Shown: positions 47,551 to 55,889, counted from the first letter of the stretch. The stretch: DNA of 64,000 nt from JAFLCL01 sp964502175 (GCA_964502175.1 CAZCVE010000008.1:1-64000); one strand, 5' to 3'. Notes: generated from the letters alone by a model not told the origin. Made by a program: numbers and translations.

Positions 47551-48621
47551 TCAGAGCACGTCGTCGCGTCGACCCTTGAGGGCGTCGACGATCGCGCGCA
47601 CGTCCTGGGCGCGTGAGCGGGGCATGACGAGCAGCGCGTCGGGCGTGTCGACCACGACGAGATCCTCCACGCCGAGGAGCGCGACGACCTTGCCGGGCTG
47701 TCCGTGGACGAAGTTGCCGCGGGCATCGATCAGGACGGCGTCTCCCGCGTTGTCGGCGGCGTCGCGCGCCGCGAGCTCCCACGAGGTCGTCCAGCTGCCG
47801 ACGTCGGACCAACCGAACTCGCCGGGGATCACACGGACCTTCTCGGCCTTCTCCATCACGCCGTGATCGATCGAGACCGAGCGCGCGCTCGCGTACGCCG
47901 CGTCCACGACGATCAGCTCCTCGGCGAGCGAGCCGGCGTGTCGCACGCCCGACATGGCCGCGGCGAGCTCGGGCATGTGCTGCTCGAACGCGCGCACGAT
48001 CGCGTCGGCGCGGAAGAAGAACTGACCGCTGTTCCACAGGAAGCGACCGCTCTGCACGAACTCGAGCGCCTTCTCGGCGTTGGGCTTCTCCACGAAGCGG
48101 AGCACCGTGTGGGAGAAGCCTGGCCCGACCTCGCCGCCGACCTCGAGGTAGCCGTAGCCGGTCTCGGGGCGCGTTGGCTTGATGCCGACCGTCACGAGCG
48201 AGCCATCGGCCGCCGCCTGCACCGCGCGACCGACCACGTCGAGGTACGCGGCGCGATCGACGACGAAGTGATCGGCGGCGAGCACGGCGAGCACCGCGTC
48301 GGGGTCGCGCGCGAGCGCGTGGTACGCGGCCCACGCAACGCAGGGCGCGGTGTTCTTCGCGACGGGCTCGGCGAGCACGTTGTGCGCGGGCAGCGTCGGC
48401 GCCGCGGCGCGCGTCGCGTCGGCGAGGTGCTGACCCGTCACGATCAGCACGCGCTCCGGCGGGATGATCGGAGAGACACGATCGATCGTCGACGCGAGGA
48501 GCGTGCGATCCCGCTCCGCGAGCGCGAGGAGCTGCTTGGGGCGCAGCCGACGCGACAGCGGCCAGAAGCGCGTGCCGGATCCACCGGCCATGACGACGGC
48601 GAAGAGATGTTCGGTGCTCAT
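47551..48621 (-). CDS. manC: Mannose-1-phosphate guanylyltransferase (ManC/CpsB-like)
   Basis: 356 residues, the single-domain form without the phosphomannose isomerase half. The pyrophosphorylase motif AVVMAGGSGTRFWPLSRRLRPKQ is at the N-terminus, followed by VLIVTGQHLADATR, VLAADHFVVD, RFVEKPNAEKA and LWNSGQFFFRADAI. It makes GDP-mannose from GTP and mannose-1-phosphate, a precursor for surface glycans, and could feed the polysaccharide locus at 321-13870. It lies 43 nt downstream of a Cys-containing lipoprotein gene in the same direction. Confidence 0.93.
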   Translation of the reverse strand: MSTEHLFAVVMAGGSGTRFWPLSRRLRPKQLLALAERDRTLLASTIDRVSPIIPPERVLIVTGQHLADATRAAAPTLPAHNVLAEPVAKNTAPCVAWAAYHALARDPDAVLAVLAADHFVVDRAAYLDVVGRAVQAAADGSLVTVGIKPTRPETGYGYLEVGGEVGPGFSHTVLRFVEKPNAEKALEFVQSGRFLWNSGQFFFRADAIVRAFEQHMPELAAAMSGVRHAGSLAEELIVVDAAYASARSVSIDHGVMEKAEKVRVIPGEFGWSDVGSWTTSWELAARDAADNAGDAVLIDARGNFVHGQPGKVVALLGVEDLVVVDTPDALLVMPRSRAQDVRAIVDALKGRRDDVL

Positions 48622-48664
48622 GTGTCCTGCTGTGCCTCGATCGGGGCGTCGATCGGAGCGTCGA

Positions 48665-49651
48665 CTACTGCACGTGCGCGGCGACCTCGAGCGGAGCCTG
48701 CCACGCGACGACGCGACCGCTGCGCGGCGGCGTCAGGGTCGCGCTCAGCGCGAGCGCCACGCACGGCTCGAATCCGTCCTCCGCGACGGTCGTCTTCTCG
48801 ACGAGCAGCTCGGGCTCGAACGAGTCGTAGGTGCCCATGTCGCGCATGCGCGTCGAGTAGCGAACGACGAGCGATCCGCGTGCGGCGCGCTCGTGATGCA
48901 CCTCCCAGTCCTGGATGAAGCACTCGGCGATCGCGCGGCGCGCGGCCTCTGCCTCGAGCTGGGTGCGCACCTCGACGATGCCGCCTTGTTCTTCGCCCGT
49001 GATCGTGGCCTCGACGACGATCGCGTCGACCGTCGGCGGCGACTGGGCCTGCGTGAAGAAGCGCGCGGCGGGCTGCTCTTGATCGAAGAGCGCGACGTCG
49101 AGACCTTGGAAGCGGAGGCGCGCCACGGCCCGGCGCGTCTCTTCGCGCGGCGCGAAGCCAGGCAGAGACGACCGGAAGCACGCGTCCGCGCGCACGGCGC
49201 CGGCCTCGCGCGCTTCGGGCGTGGTCGCTGTGCTCAGCATGAGCGTCGCCTGGTCACACAAGAGCTCCGCAGGCACGGGCGCGTGCGCGGCCTCGTAGGC
49301 GGCGGTCGCGTCCGAGTACGCCTCGATCGCGCCTTCCCAGTCGCCGGCTTCGGCGAGGGCGTGCGCGCTGCTCGCGAGGATCTCGCCGGCCACGCTCGTG
49401 TGCCGGTGCCGGCACCGACTCTCGACGCACACTTGGTCGCTCGGGCAGTCGTCGCGGCCACCGCACGTGGTCCCGGTGGGCGGACGTCGTGAGCCTTCGG
49501 ACTCGGGCGGTGACTGCGCCTCTGCCTCGCTCGTGCCGCCGAGCGAGTCACCGCTGCCGCGTCGATCACACGTACCCGCCATGGTCGTCAGGGCGAGACA
49601 CGCGAGGAGTGCGCGCGCCGCGACGGAGATCGTGCCTCGTGCGTGAGCCAT
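48665..49651 (-). CDS. Lipoprotein with Cys-rich module and tetratricopeptide-like region
   Basis: 328 residues from the ATG at 49649-49651, which shares the last base of the DUF3570 gene stop. Signal and lipobox VAARALLACLALTTMAGTC, then a Ser/Glu/Pro linker, a Cys-rich unit (CGGRDDCPSDQVCVESRCRHR) and a helical region (EILASSAHALAEAGDWEGAIEAYSDATAAYEAA). The second half (about 190-328) is beta-rich (IVVEATITGEEQGGIVEV.. SLVVRYSTRMRDM) and ends in ALALSATLTPPRSGRVVAWQAP. I recognise no named domain in that half. Its place in the DUF4266/DUF3570 operon suggests an outer-surface role. Confidence 0.75.
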   Translation of the reverse strand: MAHARGTISVAARALLACLALTTMAGTCDRRGSGDSLGGTSEAEAQSPPESEGSRRPPTGTTCGGRDDCPSDQVCVESRCRHRHTSVAGEILASSAHALAEAGDWEGAIEAYSDATAAYEAAHAPVPAELLCDQATLMLSTATTPEAREAGAVRADACFRSSLPGFAPREETRRAVARLRFQGLDVALFDQEQPAARFFTQAQSPPTVDAIVVEATITGEEQGGIVEVRTQLEAEAARRAIAECFIQDWEVHHERAARGSLVVRYSTRMRDMGTYDSFEPELLVEKTTVAEDGFEPCVALALSATLTPPRSGRVVAWQAPLEVAAHVQ

Positions 49652-50922
49652 CAGAACACCGCCTCCAGCGCGAGACTGACGATGACCGCGTCGCGGTTCG
49701 GGACCGCCGCGGTGCCATAGCGGAACTGCGGGAACTCGGAGTGCAGCCAGTCGGCCTTGGCGAGGAGGCTGAGCGACGACAGGAAGCCGAGCACCGGTCC
49801 GTCTGCGCCCGCCGACATCGTGTAGCCGATGGAGCCGCCGACCATGATCGACGACATCGTCGAGAGCTCGCGATCGCCAGTGAAGTACTGACCGCGAGGG
49901 GCGAGCGCGTAGTCGTCGGAGAAGAACGCGGCGCCCGTCTGCGTGTAGTAGCGACCGCGCGCGCGGATGCGGAGCGCGCCCTCGATGACCTCTTCGAGCG
50001 CGAGCTCGGCGGTCAGCGACTGAACGCCCCAGCTGTCGCGGTACGCGCGTCCCGACGCGTGGAGCGCGCCCGAGATCGGCGCGATCCACAGGCGGGCAGC
50101 GAGGTTCGCCGAGTAGCGGAAGCGATGATCGGGATGATGCTCTTGCGCCGAAGATCGGCCGAGCCACACCGCGCGGTACGGGTTGCTCTGGAAGCCGTCG
50201 ACGAGCTGCGCGGAGAGGGACAGCTGCGTGACGAAGATGGGCGCCCAGGCCTGCGTCCACGTTCCTTGGAACGAGTTGAGGGCCACCTCTTGCGCGGTGA
50301 GGTCCGTGTTGTCGCTCGAGAAGCAGCCGGTCGACGAGGGAAGGCGACGACGCTCGACGGGATCCTGCATGCGCGGCTGCGCGACGTTGCACACCGAGTC
50401 CCAGCCGTGCGCGTACGAGAGATCGAACGTGGTGTTGCGCTCGAACAGCTCGGCGCGCGCGCCGAGCGTGAGCGCGTGCGAGACGTAGTCGCTCTCGAAG
50501 CCGTACGAGTAGCCCGCGCGGATCGAGCCGAAGTCCGAGCGCAGCTCGAGCGCGCCGGAGAACACGTTTCGGAAGTCGTCGAGCTGTGTGGCGCTCGTGA
50601 CGACGTCGGGCCGCACGCCCGGCGCGTCGACGACCGCAACGCTGGCGCCCGACACGATGTCCGCGTCCCAGCCGAGGCGGATCGTGAGCTCGTCGACGGG
50701 ATCGATGCGGCCACGCACCGTCGGCGTGATCACGGTCATGTTCAGCGGGCCGCCGCCCTCGTGGAAGAGCGTCGCGCCGATGTCGACCTCGCCACCTTCG
50801 GCGCGCACACGCGCCGCGCCCGCGACCGCGAGGCCAGCGAGCGACGCAGCGACGAGCAACGCAGGCGCCCCGTACCGGGCCACCCGCGTCCGTCGCGCGC
50901 GCTGTGTCAGTTGCAGCCGCAT
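49651..50922 (-). CDS. DUF3570 outer-membrane beta-barrel-like protein
   Basis: 423 residues with an N-terminal signal (ALLVAASLAGLAVAGAARVRAEG). It has the alternating beta-strand pattern and terminal aromatic (VSLALEAVF) of an outer-membrane barrel. It matches the DUF3570 family by its start (GEVDIGATLFHEGGGPLNMTVITPTV), SGYSYGFESDYVSH-like central motifs and length. DUF3570 genes usually sit beside DUF4266 genes, and the gene directly upstream fits that, overlapping by 16 nt. The function is not established. Confidence 0.85.
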   Translation of the reverse strand: MRLQLTQRARRTRVARYGAPALLVAASLAGLAVAGAARVRAEGGEVDIGATLFHEGGGPLNMTVITPTVRGRIDPVDELTIRLGWDADIVSGASVAVVDAPGVRPDVVTSATQLDDFRNVFSGALELRSDFGSIRAGYSYGFESDYVSHALTLGARAELFERNTTFDLSYAHGWDSVCNVAQPRMQDPVERRRLPSSTGCFSSDNTDLTAQEVALNSFQGTWTQAWAPIFVTQLSLSAQLVDGFQSNPYRAVWLGRSSAQEHHPDHRFRYSANLAARLWIAPISGALHASGRAYRDSWGVQSLTAELALEEVIEGALRIRARGRYYTQTGAAFFSDDYALAPRGQYFTGDRELSTMSSIMVGGSIGYTMSAGADGPVLGFLSSLSLLAKADWLHSEFPQFRYGTAAVPNRDAVIVSLALEAVF

Positions 50923-51152
50923 CCTCCACCCGTGCTCGCGCCGCCGCCGATGCTGCCTTCGCGGTTGGAGAGGACGTGATCCTCGTGAGCCTCGGCGTCA
51001 CCGCCCGCGCCGAACGTCATCGCGGGATCCGCGAGGACCTCGCGCTGCTCGGGACGCACCGTGACGCAGCCCGTGGCCGCGACACACAGCGCGGCCGCGA
51101 CGAACGCACGCGTCGCCCAGCGCGCGAGATCAGAAGAAAACGGTGAGACCAC
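50907..51152 (-). CDS. DUF4266 small lipoprotein
   Basis: 81 residues from GTG. Lipoprotein signal AFVAAALCVAATGC, then VRPEQREVLADPAMTF, an acidic HEDHVLSNREGSIGG segment and a C-terminal GGASTGGGCGCN. The REGSxGG and terminal GGGCGCN features are what I associate with DUF4266. Its two C-terminal cysteines are free in a Gly-rich tail. It overlaps the SH3b/OMP gene upstream by 23 nt and the DUF3570 gene by 16 nt. Confidence 0.85.
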   Translation of the reverse strand: MVSPFSSDLARWATRAFVAAALCVAATGCVTVRPEQREVLADPAMTFGAGGDAEAHEDHVLSNREGSIGGGASTGGGCGCN

Positions 51153-51945
51153 CGGTCACCTCCTCTTGCTCGGAGAACACGTTTTCGTCGAAGAGCACCC
51201 ACGCGCGCGCCTCGATACGGAGCGTGATGCGATAGCGGAAGCCGATGCGAAGACCGCCGCCTGCGTACATCGCCCCGCGCCACCCGGCGCGCAGCAGGAA
51301 CGCGTCGGCGTTCGGGTCGCTGCGCGCGAAGCCCCCGCCAGCGACCAGAAACGGAACGACCGGAGAGGTCGGGAAGATGTTCACGAGGCCGCCCAGCGTG
51401 CCGATGAACGTGCGTCCGGCCTGACCCACGGCCGCGGCGAGAGACGCCTCCACCGCGAATTCTGGCGCGAGGTTGATCGCAGGCCGGATCGCCATGAAGC
51501 CGCTGCCGATCCCCGTCTCCGAGATGCCGAGCACGCCGAACGAGAACGCGAGCTCGCCGACGGCGTGGGGCAGGGCGGGGGGCGCGAACACGTCGGGCGC
51601 GATGCGACCTTCGTTCGCCTCTTCGGCGCTCAGCTCGTGCGCGTACACGGCATCGCCGGGGACGTACGCCTGTGTTCCGTCGGGAAGCTCGACGCGGAAC
51701 CAGTAGGCGTGCGTGCCGCGCTCGGTGATCGGGAACACGTCGCCGCGCGAGCCGACCCACACCCGACGAAACGTCGAGCCGGGACCGCTGCGGAGATCGA
51801 TGCGATCGACGATCACGCGGGCATACACACCGCGGGGCGCCTCTTCGGCGCTCGCCTCTTGGGCCAGCGCTCGCGGCACGCCGACGAGCATCGAGGGCAG
51901 GGCGAGGCAGAGCGCGAGCACCGCGACCGCGGTCTTGGAAGTCAC
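51130..51945 (-). CDS. SH3b-domain outer-membrane beta-barrel-like protein
   Basis: 271 residues from the GTG at 51943-51945; a TTG at 51954 that overlaps the upstream stop is a possible alternative. Signal VAVLALCLALPSMLVGVPRALAQ. A bacterial SH3 domain (about 35-100, YARVIVDRIDLRSGPGSTFRRVWVGSRGDVFPI) precedes a beta-barrel-like region (about 125-271) with alternating hydrophobics and a C-terminal Phe (GGLTVFF). It may tether the outer membrane to peptidoglycan. It is part of the five-gene operon 52418-48665. Confidence 0.8.
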   Translation of the reverse strand: MTSKTAVAVLALCLALPSMLVGVPRALAQEASAEEAPRGVYARVIVDRIDLRSGPGSTFRRVWVGSRGDVFPITERGTHAYWFRVELPDGTQAYVPGDAVYAHELSAEEANEGRIAPDVFAPPALPHAVGELAFSFGVLGISETGIGSGFMAIRPAINLAPEFAVEASLAAAVGQAGRTFIGTLGGLVNIFPTSPVVPFLVAGGGFARSDPNADAFLLRAGWRGAMYAGGGLRIGFRYRITLRIEARAWVLFDENVFSEQEEVTGGLTVFF

Positions 51946-51950
51946 GGTCC

Positions 51951-52418
51951 TCAAAGGGCTCCGCTCTCGATCCAGTCAGCGATCAGCTCGGCCTCCGGGG
52001 AGGTCTGCGAGAACACGCTGCACGGGTGCGAGTCGGCGCGCACGGGGCGACGCCAGAACGGCGACGAGGCCGAGTCCGACCCGAGGAACAAGGTCACGGA
52101 GCGGTACTCGTCGGCGAGCGCGGGATCGATCGGGTCGACCGGCACGCCGTCTTCGCAGCGCGGGAGAATCCGCGTGCGGCTCAAGCGGAACGACGACGTG
52201 GAGGCGTGGCAGCTCGTGCCCGAGCACTCGGCGGTTCCGCCGGTGGCGCACGAGCGCGCTTGCAGGATCTGGGGCGCGATCTCGCAGTAGAAGCGGTCCT
52301 CGTCGACGCGCACGTTCGGCGGGACGATGTTGTCGCCCAGATCCACGATGCCGCACGCCTGGAGGGTGCCGACGAGGGCACCAGCGAGGAGGACGAGCGC
52401 GAGTCGCGGGGCCGGCAT
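51951..52418 (-). CDS. Lipoprotein with CxxxxCH motif
   Basis: 155 residues. Signal LALVLLAGALVGTLQAC with a lipobox. DEDRFYCEIAPQILQARSC and ECSGTSCHAS contain a Cys-x4-Cys-His motif that resembles, with wider spacing than CxxCH, the heme-attachment sites of cytochrome c domains common in Myxococcota and Planctomycetes surface proteins. Whether heme is bound is unclear. It is first in the operon SH3b/OMP, DUF4266, DUF3570, lipoprotein. Confidence 0.75.
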   Translation of the reverse strand: MPAPRLALVLLAGALVGTLQACGIVDLGDNIVPPNVRVDEDRFYCEIAPQILQARSCATGGTAECSGTSCHASTSSFRLSRTRILPRCEDGVPVDPIDPALADEYRSVTLFLGSDSASSPFWRRPVRADSHPCSVFSQTSPEAELIADWIESGAL

Positions 52419-52475
52419 GGCGACGCGAGCGTGCCAAACCGCGCATCACGGGGTCAACGCGAAACGGGGCGTCGA

Positions 52476-52487
52476 CTATCCTCGCGC
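52476..52487 (+). promoter_or_regulatory. Candidate -10 region (CTATCCTCGCGC)
   Basis: The 12-mer is identical to the one at 56037-56048 just upstream of another gene. TATCCT would act as the -10 (52477-52482), with a start site near 52489 and a 17-nt leader before the ATG at 52506. The opposite-strand lipoprotein gene starts at 52418. Confidence 0.35.
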
Positions 52488-52505
52488 TTCGAGCCCGACG
52501 TGACG

Positions 52506-53600
52506 ATGAACCCCAGATCCCGCGTGGACCCCGAGGCGCTCAGCGCGCGCGCGGGCGTGTCGCGCGAGGCGACCGAGCTCCTCGCCAGCGCCGAGGTCGT
52601 CGATCTGCACCTCGAGACATTCATCCCGCCGCGGCTCTGGGGCTACGATCTCCATCGATCGCACGCGGGCCTGCCGCCCTGGGGGCGCTTCTTCGGTCAC
52701 CTCGATCTGCCGCGCGTGCACGCGGGCGGCCTGACGACCGCGATGTGGTCGATCGCGACGAACATCCTGCGGCCGCGCGGCAGCCGCGCGCGGGTGCTCC
52801 AGGAGAACGTCGCGGCGCTGGTCGCCACCCTCGAGCGAGATCCCGCCGTCCGCGTCGTGACCGATGCGGCGCAGCTCGATCGCGCGCGACGTGAAGGTCA
52901 CCACGCGGCGCTGATCACCGTGCAGGGCGGCAACGCGTTCGAGCTCCGCACCGACTCGGGCACCATCGAGTGCGATCTCGTCGATCCATCCCGGAAGATC
53001 ACGAGGGTCACCATCGTGCACCTCTCGAGCTCGAGCCTCGGAGGCACCTCGAGCCCGCTCCGCGCGGGCGGCCCCACCGGGCTCAGCGAGATGGGGCGCG
53101 CGATGGTGCGCGCGCTCGATCGCGAGCGCGTGTTCGTCGATCTCGCGCACGTGTCGGAGCCGGGCTTCTGGGACGCGATGGAGGCGCACGATGCGTCGCT
53201 GCCGGCGATCGTCACGCACACCGGCATGAAGTCCGTGCACGACATGTGGCGCAACATCGACGACCGACAGGCGCGCGCCATCGCCGACACCGGCGGCGTG
53301 ATCGGCGTGATCTTCCATGCGAGCTTCCTCGGACCCTCCTGGGGATCTCGCGCGGTGAGAGACGGCCGCGCCGTGATCGCGCACCTCGAGGCGGTCATCC
53401 GCGCGGGGGGTGAAGAGGCCGCGTCGATCGGCAGCGACTACGACGGCTTCATCGTGCCCACGGCCGATCTGCGCGATGGCGAGCTCGCGTACGCGCGGCT
53501 CGTTCAGTACATGCTCGAGGCCCGCTGGACCGAGACGCGGATCCGCAACGTGCTGGGCCTGAACTTCGTCCGCTCGTTCGCGCGCCTGCGACCGGGCTGA
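52506..53600 (+). CDS. M19 (renal) dipeptidase-family protein with altered metal ligands
   Basis: 364 residues from the ATG at 52506; a GTG at 52500 would add two. The membrane dipeptidase fold is clear: VDLHLETF, VQGGNAFEL, DLAHVSEPGFWDAM, VTHTGMKSVHDMWRNIDDRQARAIADTGGVIGVIF and IGSDYDGFI. Compared with human renal dipeptidase (H20, D22, E125, H198, H219, D288), His35, His215, His238 and Asp311 are kept, but the Asp of HxD is Glu37 and the bridging Glu125 is Gln140. The family normally hydrolyses dipeptides with two zinc ions. No signal peptide is seen, so it is likely cytoplasmic. The metal site may be altered or inactive. Confidence 0.9.
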   Translation: MNPRSRVDPEALSARAGVSREATELLASAEVVDLHLETFIPPRLWGYDLHRSHAGLPPWGRFFGHLDLPRVHAGGLTTAMWSIATNILRPRGSRARVLQENVAALVATLERDPAVRVVTDAAQLDRARREGHHAALITVQGGNAFELRTDSGTIECDLVDPSRKITRVTIVHLSSSSLGGTSSPLRAGGPTGLSEMGRAMVRALDRERVFVDLAHVSEPGFWDAMEAHDASLPAIVTHTGMKSVHDMWRNIDDRQARAIADTGGVIGVIFHASFLGPSWGSRAVRDGRAVIAHLEAVIRAGGEEAASIGSDYDGFIVPTADLRDGELAYARLVQYMLEARWTETRIRNVLGLNFVRSFARLRPG

Positions 53601-53656
53601 GAGTTTTCTTCCGCGCCCCACGCAACTCGGCGGCGCTCGCGTCGACAAGGCGCGCC

Positions 53657-53977
53657 ATGACCGACGGAATTCGCCTCACGCTCAGCACCACGGCCACGGC
53701 CGCCACCCCCGAAGCCGCGACGTCGACGCCGCGCGCGCCCGATCTGCCCAGCGGGGCGAGCTTCCGCGACGCCCTCCGCGAGGCGGCTCACGGCATGGCC
53801 GAGCGCGAGGCGCGCATCGACGCGGTGCTCTCTCGACGCGGCGCGCCGCTCGCACCCGAGCAGCTGCTCGCCCTGCAGGCGACGGTGCAGCGACACAGCC
53901 AAGAGGTGGAGCTCGCCGCGAAGCTGGTCGACAAGCTGACGGGCACCGTGCGTCAGGTGCTCACGTCGCAGCAGTGA
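53657..53977 (+). CDS. Type III secretion inner-rod-like protein (YscI/HrpB family candidate)
   Basis: 106 residues. A flexible Thr/Ala-rich N-terminus (1-35) is followed by helical repeats ending LLALQATVQRHSQEVELAAKLVDKLTGTVRQVLTSQQ, which has the C-terminal layout of YscI/EscI/PrgJ inner-rod proteins (LxxLQ...xxxxELxxKxVxKxxxxVxxxLxxQ). No other T3SS gene is nearby. It converges with a FliA/WhiG-type sigma factor gene across 10 nt. The call is an inference from the motif and size; other small helical exported proteins remain possible. Confidence 0.5.
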   Translation: MTDGIRLTLSTTATAATPEAATSTPRAPDLPSGASFRDALREAAHGMAEREARIDAVLSRRGAPLAPEQLLALQATVQRHSQEVELAAKLVDKLTGTVRQVLTSQQ

Positions 53978-53987
53978 CCCGGCCGGT

Positions 53988-54665
53988 TCAGTCGGCCATC
54001 GAGCGCTTGAGGATCCCGAGCGCCTTGGTGTGGATGCGGCTCGCCCACGACTTCGACACGCCGAGGTCCTTCGCGATGTCGTCGAGCAAGCGGCCCTCGA
54101 AGTAGAGCTCGCGCACGACCTTCGCTTCGCGCTCCGGGAGCTTCGCGACCGCCTGGCGGACGCGCTCGCTCTCGCCGGCGCGGATGAGGAGCTCGTCCTG
54201 GAGCTCGCCCGCGCTGCCTTGATCCTGGCCCACCGACGCGATCACGAACGACGCGGTCAGTCGACCGAGGACGTCGTCGATCGCCTGGACGGTCTGCTGG
54301 AGGTCGGCCCTCACCTCGGGGCTCGCGGCCCGCCCGGCGCTCTCTTGCTCGAGCAGGTCGTCCGCGGCCTCGGCGAACTTCCGCATCTGGTGCGCGCGCC
54401 GCGACAGGTAGGCCATCTTGCGCACGCCATCGATGACGGCGCCGCGCACGCGGTAGTAAGCGAACGTGTTGAACTGCACGTTGCGCTGCGGATCGAAGCG
54501 CTGCTTGGCCTCGATCAGCCCTTGGAAGCCCCAGGCGATGAGGTCGTCGAGATCGCACGTGAGCTCGAGCTCGTTGCGCACGCGCGTCGCGATGCCGATC
54601 ACGAAGGGCTGGAACTCCTTCGCGAACGCGTCGTCGATCACGCTCTCGGTCCCGTCGCTCGACAT
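53988..54665 (-). CDS. FliA/WhiG-type sigma factor (sigma-28 family)
   Basis: 225 residues from the ATG at 54663-54665. Region 2 (EFQPFVIGIATRVRNELELTCDLDDLIAWGFQGLIEAKQRFDPQRNVQFNT) and the YYRVRGAVIDGVRKM segment are the classic sigma-28 signature; region 3 is present, and region 4 reads LPEREAKVVRELYFEGRLLDDIAKDLGVSKSWASRIHTKAL. It recruits RNA polymerase to promoters for flagellar, motility or developmental genes. Its neighbour is the T3SS-rod-like gene, consistent with a link to an export system, although the two converge and have no shared operon. Confidence 0.92.
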   Translation of the reverse strand: MSSDGTESVIDDAFAKEFQPFVIGIATRVRNELELTCDLDDLIAWGFQGLIEAKQRFDPQRNVQFNTFAYYRVRGAVIDGVRKMAYLSRRAHQMRKFAEAADDLLEQESAGRAASPEVRADLQQTVQAIDDVLGRLTASFVIASVGQDQGSAGELQDELLIRAGESERVRQAVAKLPEREAKVVRELYFEGRLLDDIAKDLGVSKSWASRIHTKALGILKRSMAD

Positions 54666-54719
54666 GCGGGGAGCACTAGACAACCCGAGCGCCCGGCGCG
54701 TCAAGTCGCGCGCGTCGCG

Positions 54720-55889
54720 TCAGCGTCCCACGTGGCAGAAGCCGTCGTAGTCGATGTAGCCCGTGATCGTCGGCGCGTCGCCGCAGAGCGGACAGCTCTT
54801 GTCGCGTCGCAGCTTGAGGGTGCGGAACGACATCTTCAGCGAGTCGTAGGTGAGCAGTCGCCCGACGAGCGGCTGGCCTTGCCCGAGCAGGATCTTGATG
54901 GCCTCGGTCGCCTGGATGGTGCCCACGACGCCCGGGAGGATCCCGAGCACACCGGCCTCCGCGCAGCTCGGCGCGAGGTGCGGCGGCGGCGGCTCCGGAT
55001 AGAGGCAGCGGTAGCAGGGACCTTGGTGCGGCCAGAAGGTCGTGACCTGTCCGTCGAAGCGGAAGATCGAGCCGTGCACGACGGGGATCTTCTTCCAGAC
55101 GGACGCGTCGTTCACGAGGTAGCGCGTGGGGAAGTTGTCGAGGCCGTCGACGATCACGTCCCAGCCCTGATCGAAGATGCGATCGACGTTGTCGCTGTTG
55201 AGGCGCTCGTCGAACGTCAGCACGTTCACGTCGGGGTTGAGGTTCGAGATCGTCTTCTTCGCGCTCTCGACCTTCGAGGTGCCGACGCGATCGGTGCCGT
55301 GAAGCACCTGTCGCTGGAGGTTCGACGCGTCGACGGCGTCGTTGTCGACGATGCCGATCGTGCCCACGCCCGCGGCGGCGAGGTAGAGGGCGGCGGGCGA
55401 TCCGAGCCCGCCCGCGCCGAGCAAGAGCACGCGCGACTTGAGGAGCTTCTCTTGTCCCTTCTCTCCGACCTCGGGCAGGAGCAGGTGGCGCGAGTAGCGC
55501 GAGAGCTGCGCTTGCGTGAGCTGCGCGGGCTGCTCGGTGGGGAAGCCCAGATCCTTCCAGCGGCCGTAGCCGGGGTTCGCGCTCTCGACGCGCGTGTAGC
55601 CGAGCTCGCTCAGTGTCTTGGCCGCGAACGCCGCGCGGATGCCCGCCGCGCAGAGCACGACGATCCGCGCGCTCTTGTCGGGCAGCTTCGACTCGGCCTG
55701 CATCTCGAGGAAGCCGCGCGGGATGTGGATCGAGCCCGGCACGAAGCCCTGTCGCCACTCGTCTTTCTCACGCACGTCGACGATCGTGATCGCCTCGCGC
55801 TCGCGGACGCGTCGCTCGAGCTCCTCGAGAGACACCTGCGTCACGGCGCCGCGGACATCCTGGAGCAGATCCGAGTACGTCTTGCTCAT
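54720..55889 (-). CDS. Rhodanese-MoeB/ThiF fusion (sulfur-carrier adenylyltransferase)
   Basis: 389 residues. Residues 15-120 are a rhodanese domain (IVDVREKDEWRQGFVPGSIHIPRG, active-site Cys80 in VVLCAAGIRA). Residues about 128-389 are a ThiF/MoeB E1-like domain with the ATP motif LLLGAGGLGSPAALYLAAAGVGTIGIVD and a zinc pair CYRC...CPLC. It adenylates the C-terminal Gly of a ThiS/MoaD-type carrier and the rhodanese may hand sulfur on. The domain order (rhodanese first) is the reverse of MOCS3/MoeBR. The start has a GGAG site 7 nt upstream. No partner carrier gene lies adjacent. Confidence 0.9.
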   Translation of the reverse strand: MSKTYSDLLQDVRGAVTQVSLEELERRVREREAITIVDVREKDEWRQGFVPGSIHIPRGFLEMQAESKLPDKSARIVVLCAAGIRAAFAAKTLSELGYTRVESANPGYGRWKDLGFPTEQPAQLTQAQLSRYSRHLLLPEVGEKGQEKLLKSRVLLLGAGGLGSPAALYLAAAGVGTIGIVDNDAVDASNLQRQVLHGTDRVGTSKVESAKKTISNLNPDVNVLTFDERLNSDNVDRIFDQGWDVIVDGLDNFPTRYLVNDASVWKKIPVVHGSIFRFDGQVTTFWPHQGPCYRCLYPEPPPPHLAPSCAEAGVLGILPGVVGTIQATEAIKILLGQGQPLVGRLLTYDSLKMSFRTLKLRRDKSCPLCGDAPTITGYIDYDGFCHVGR

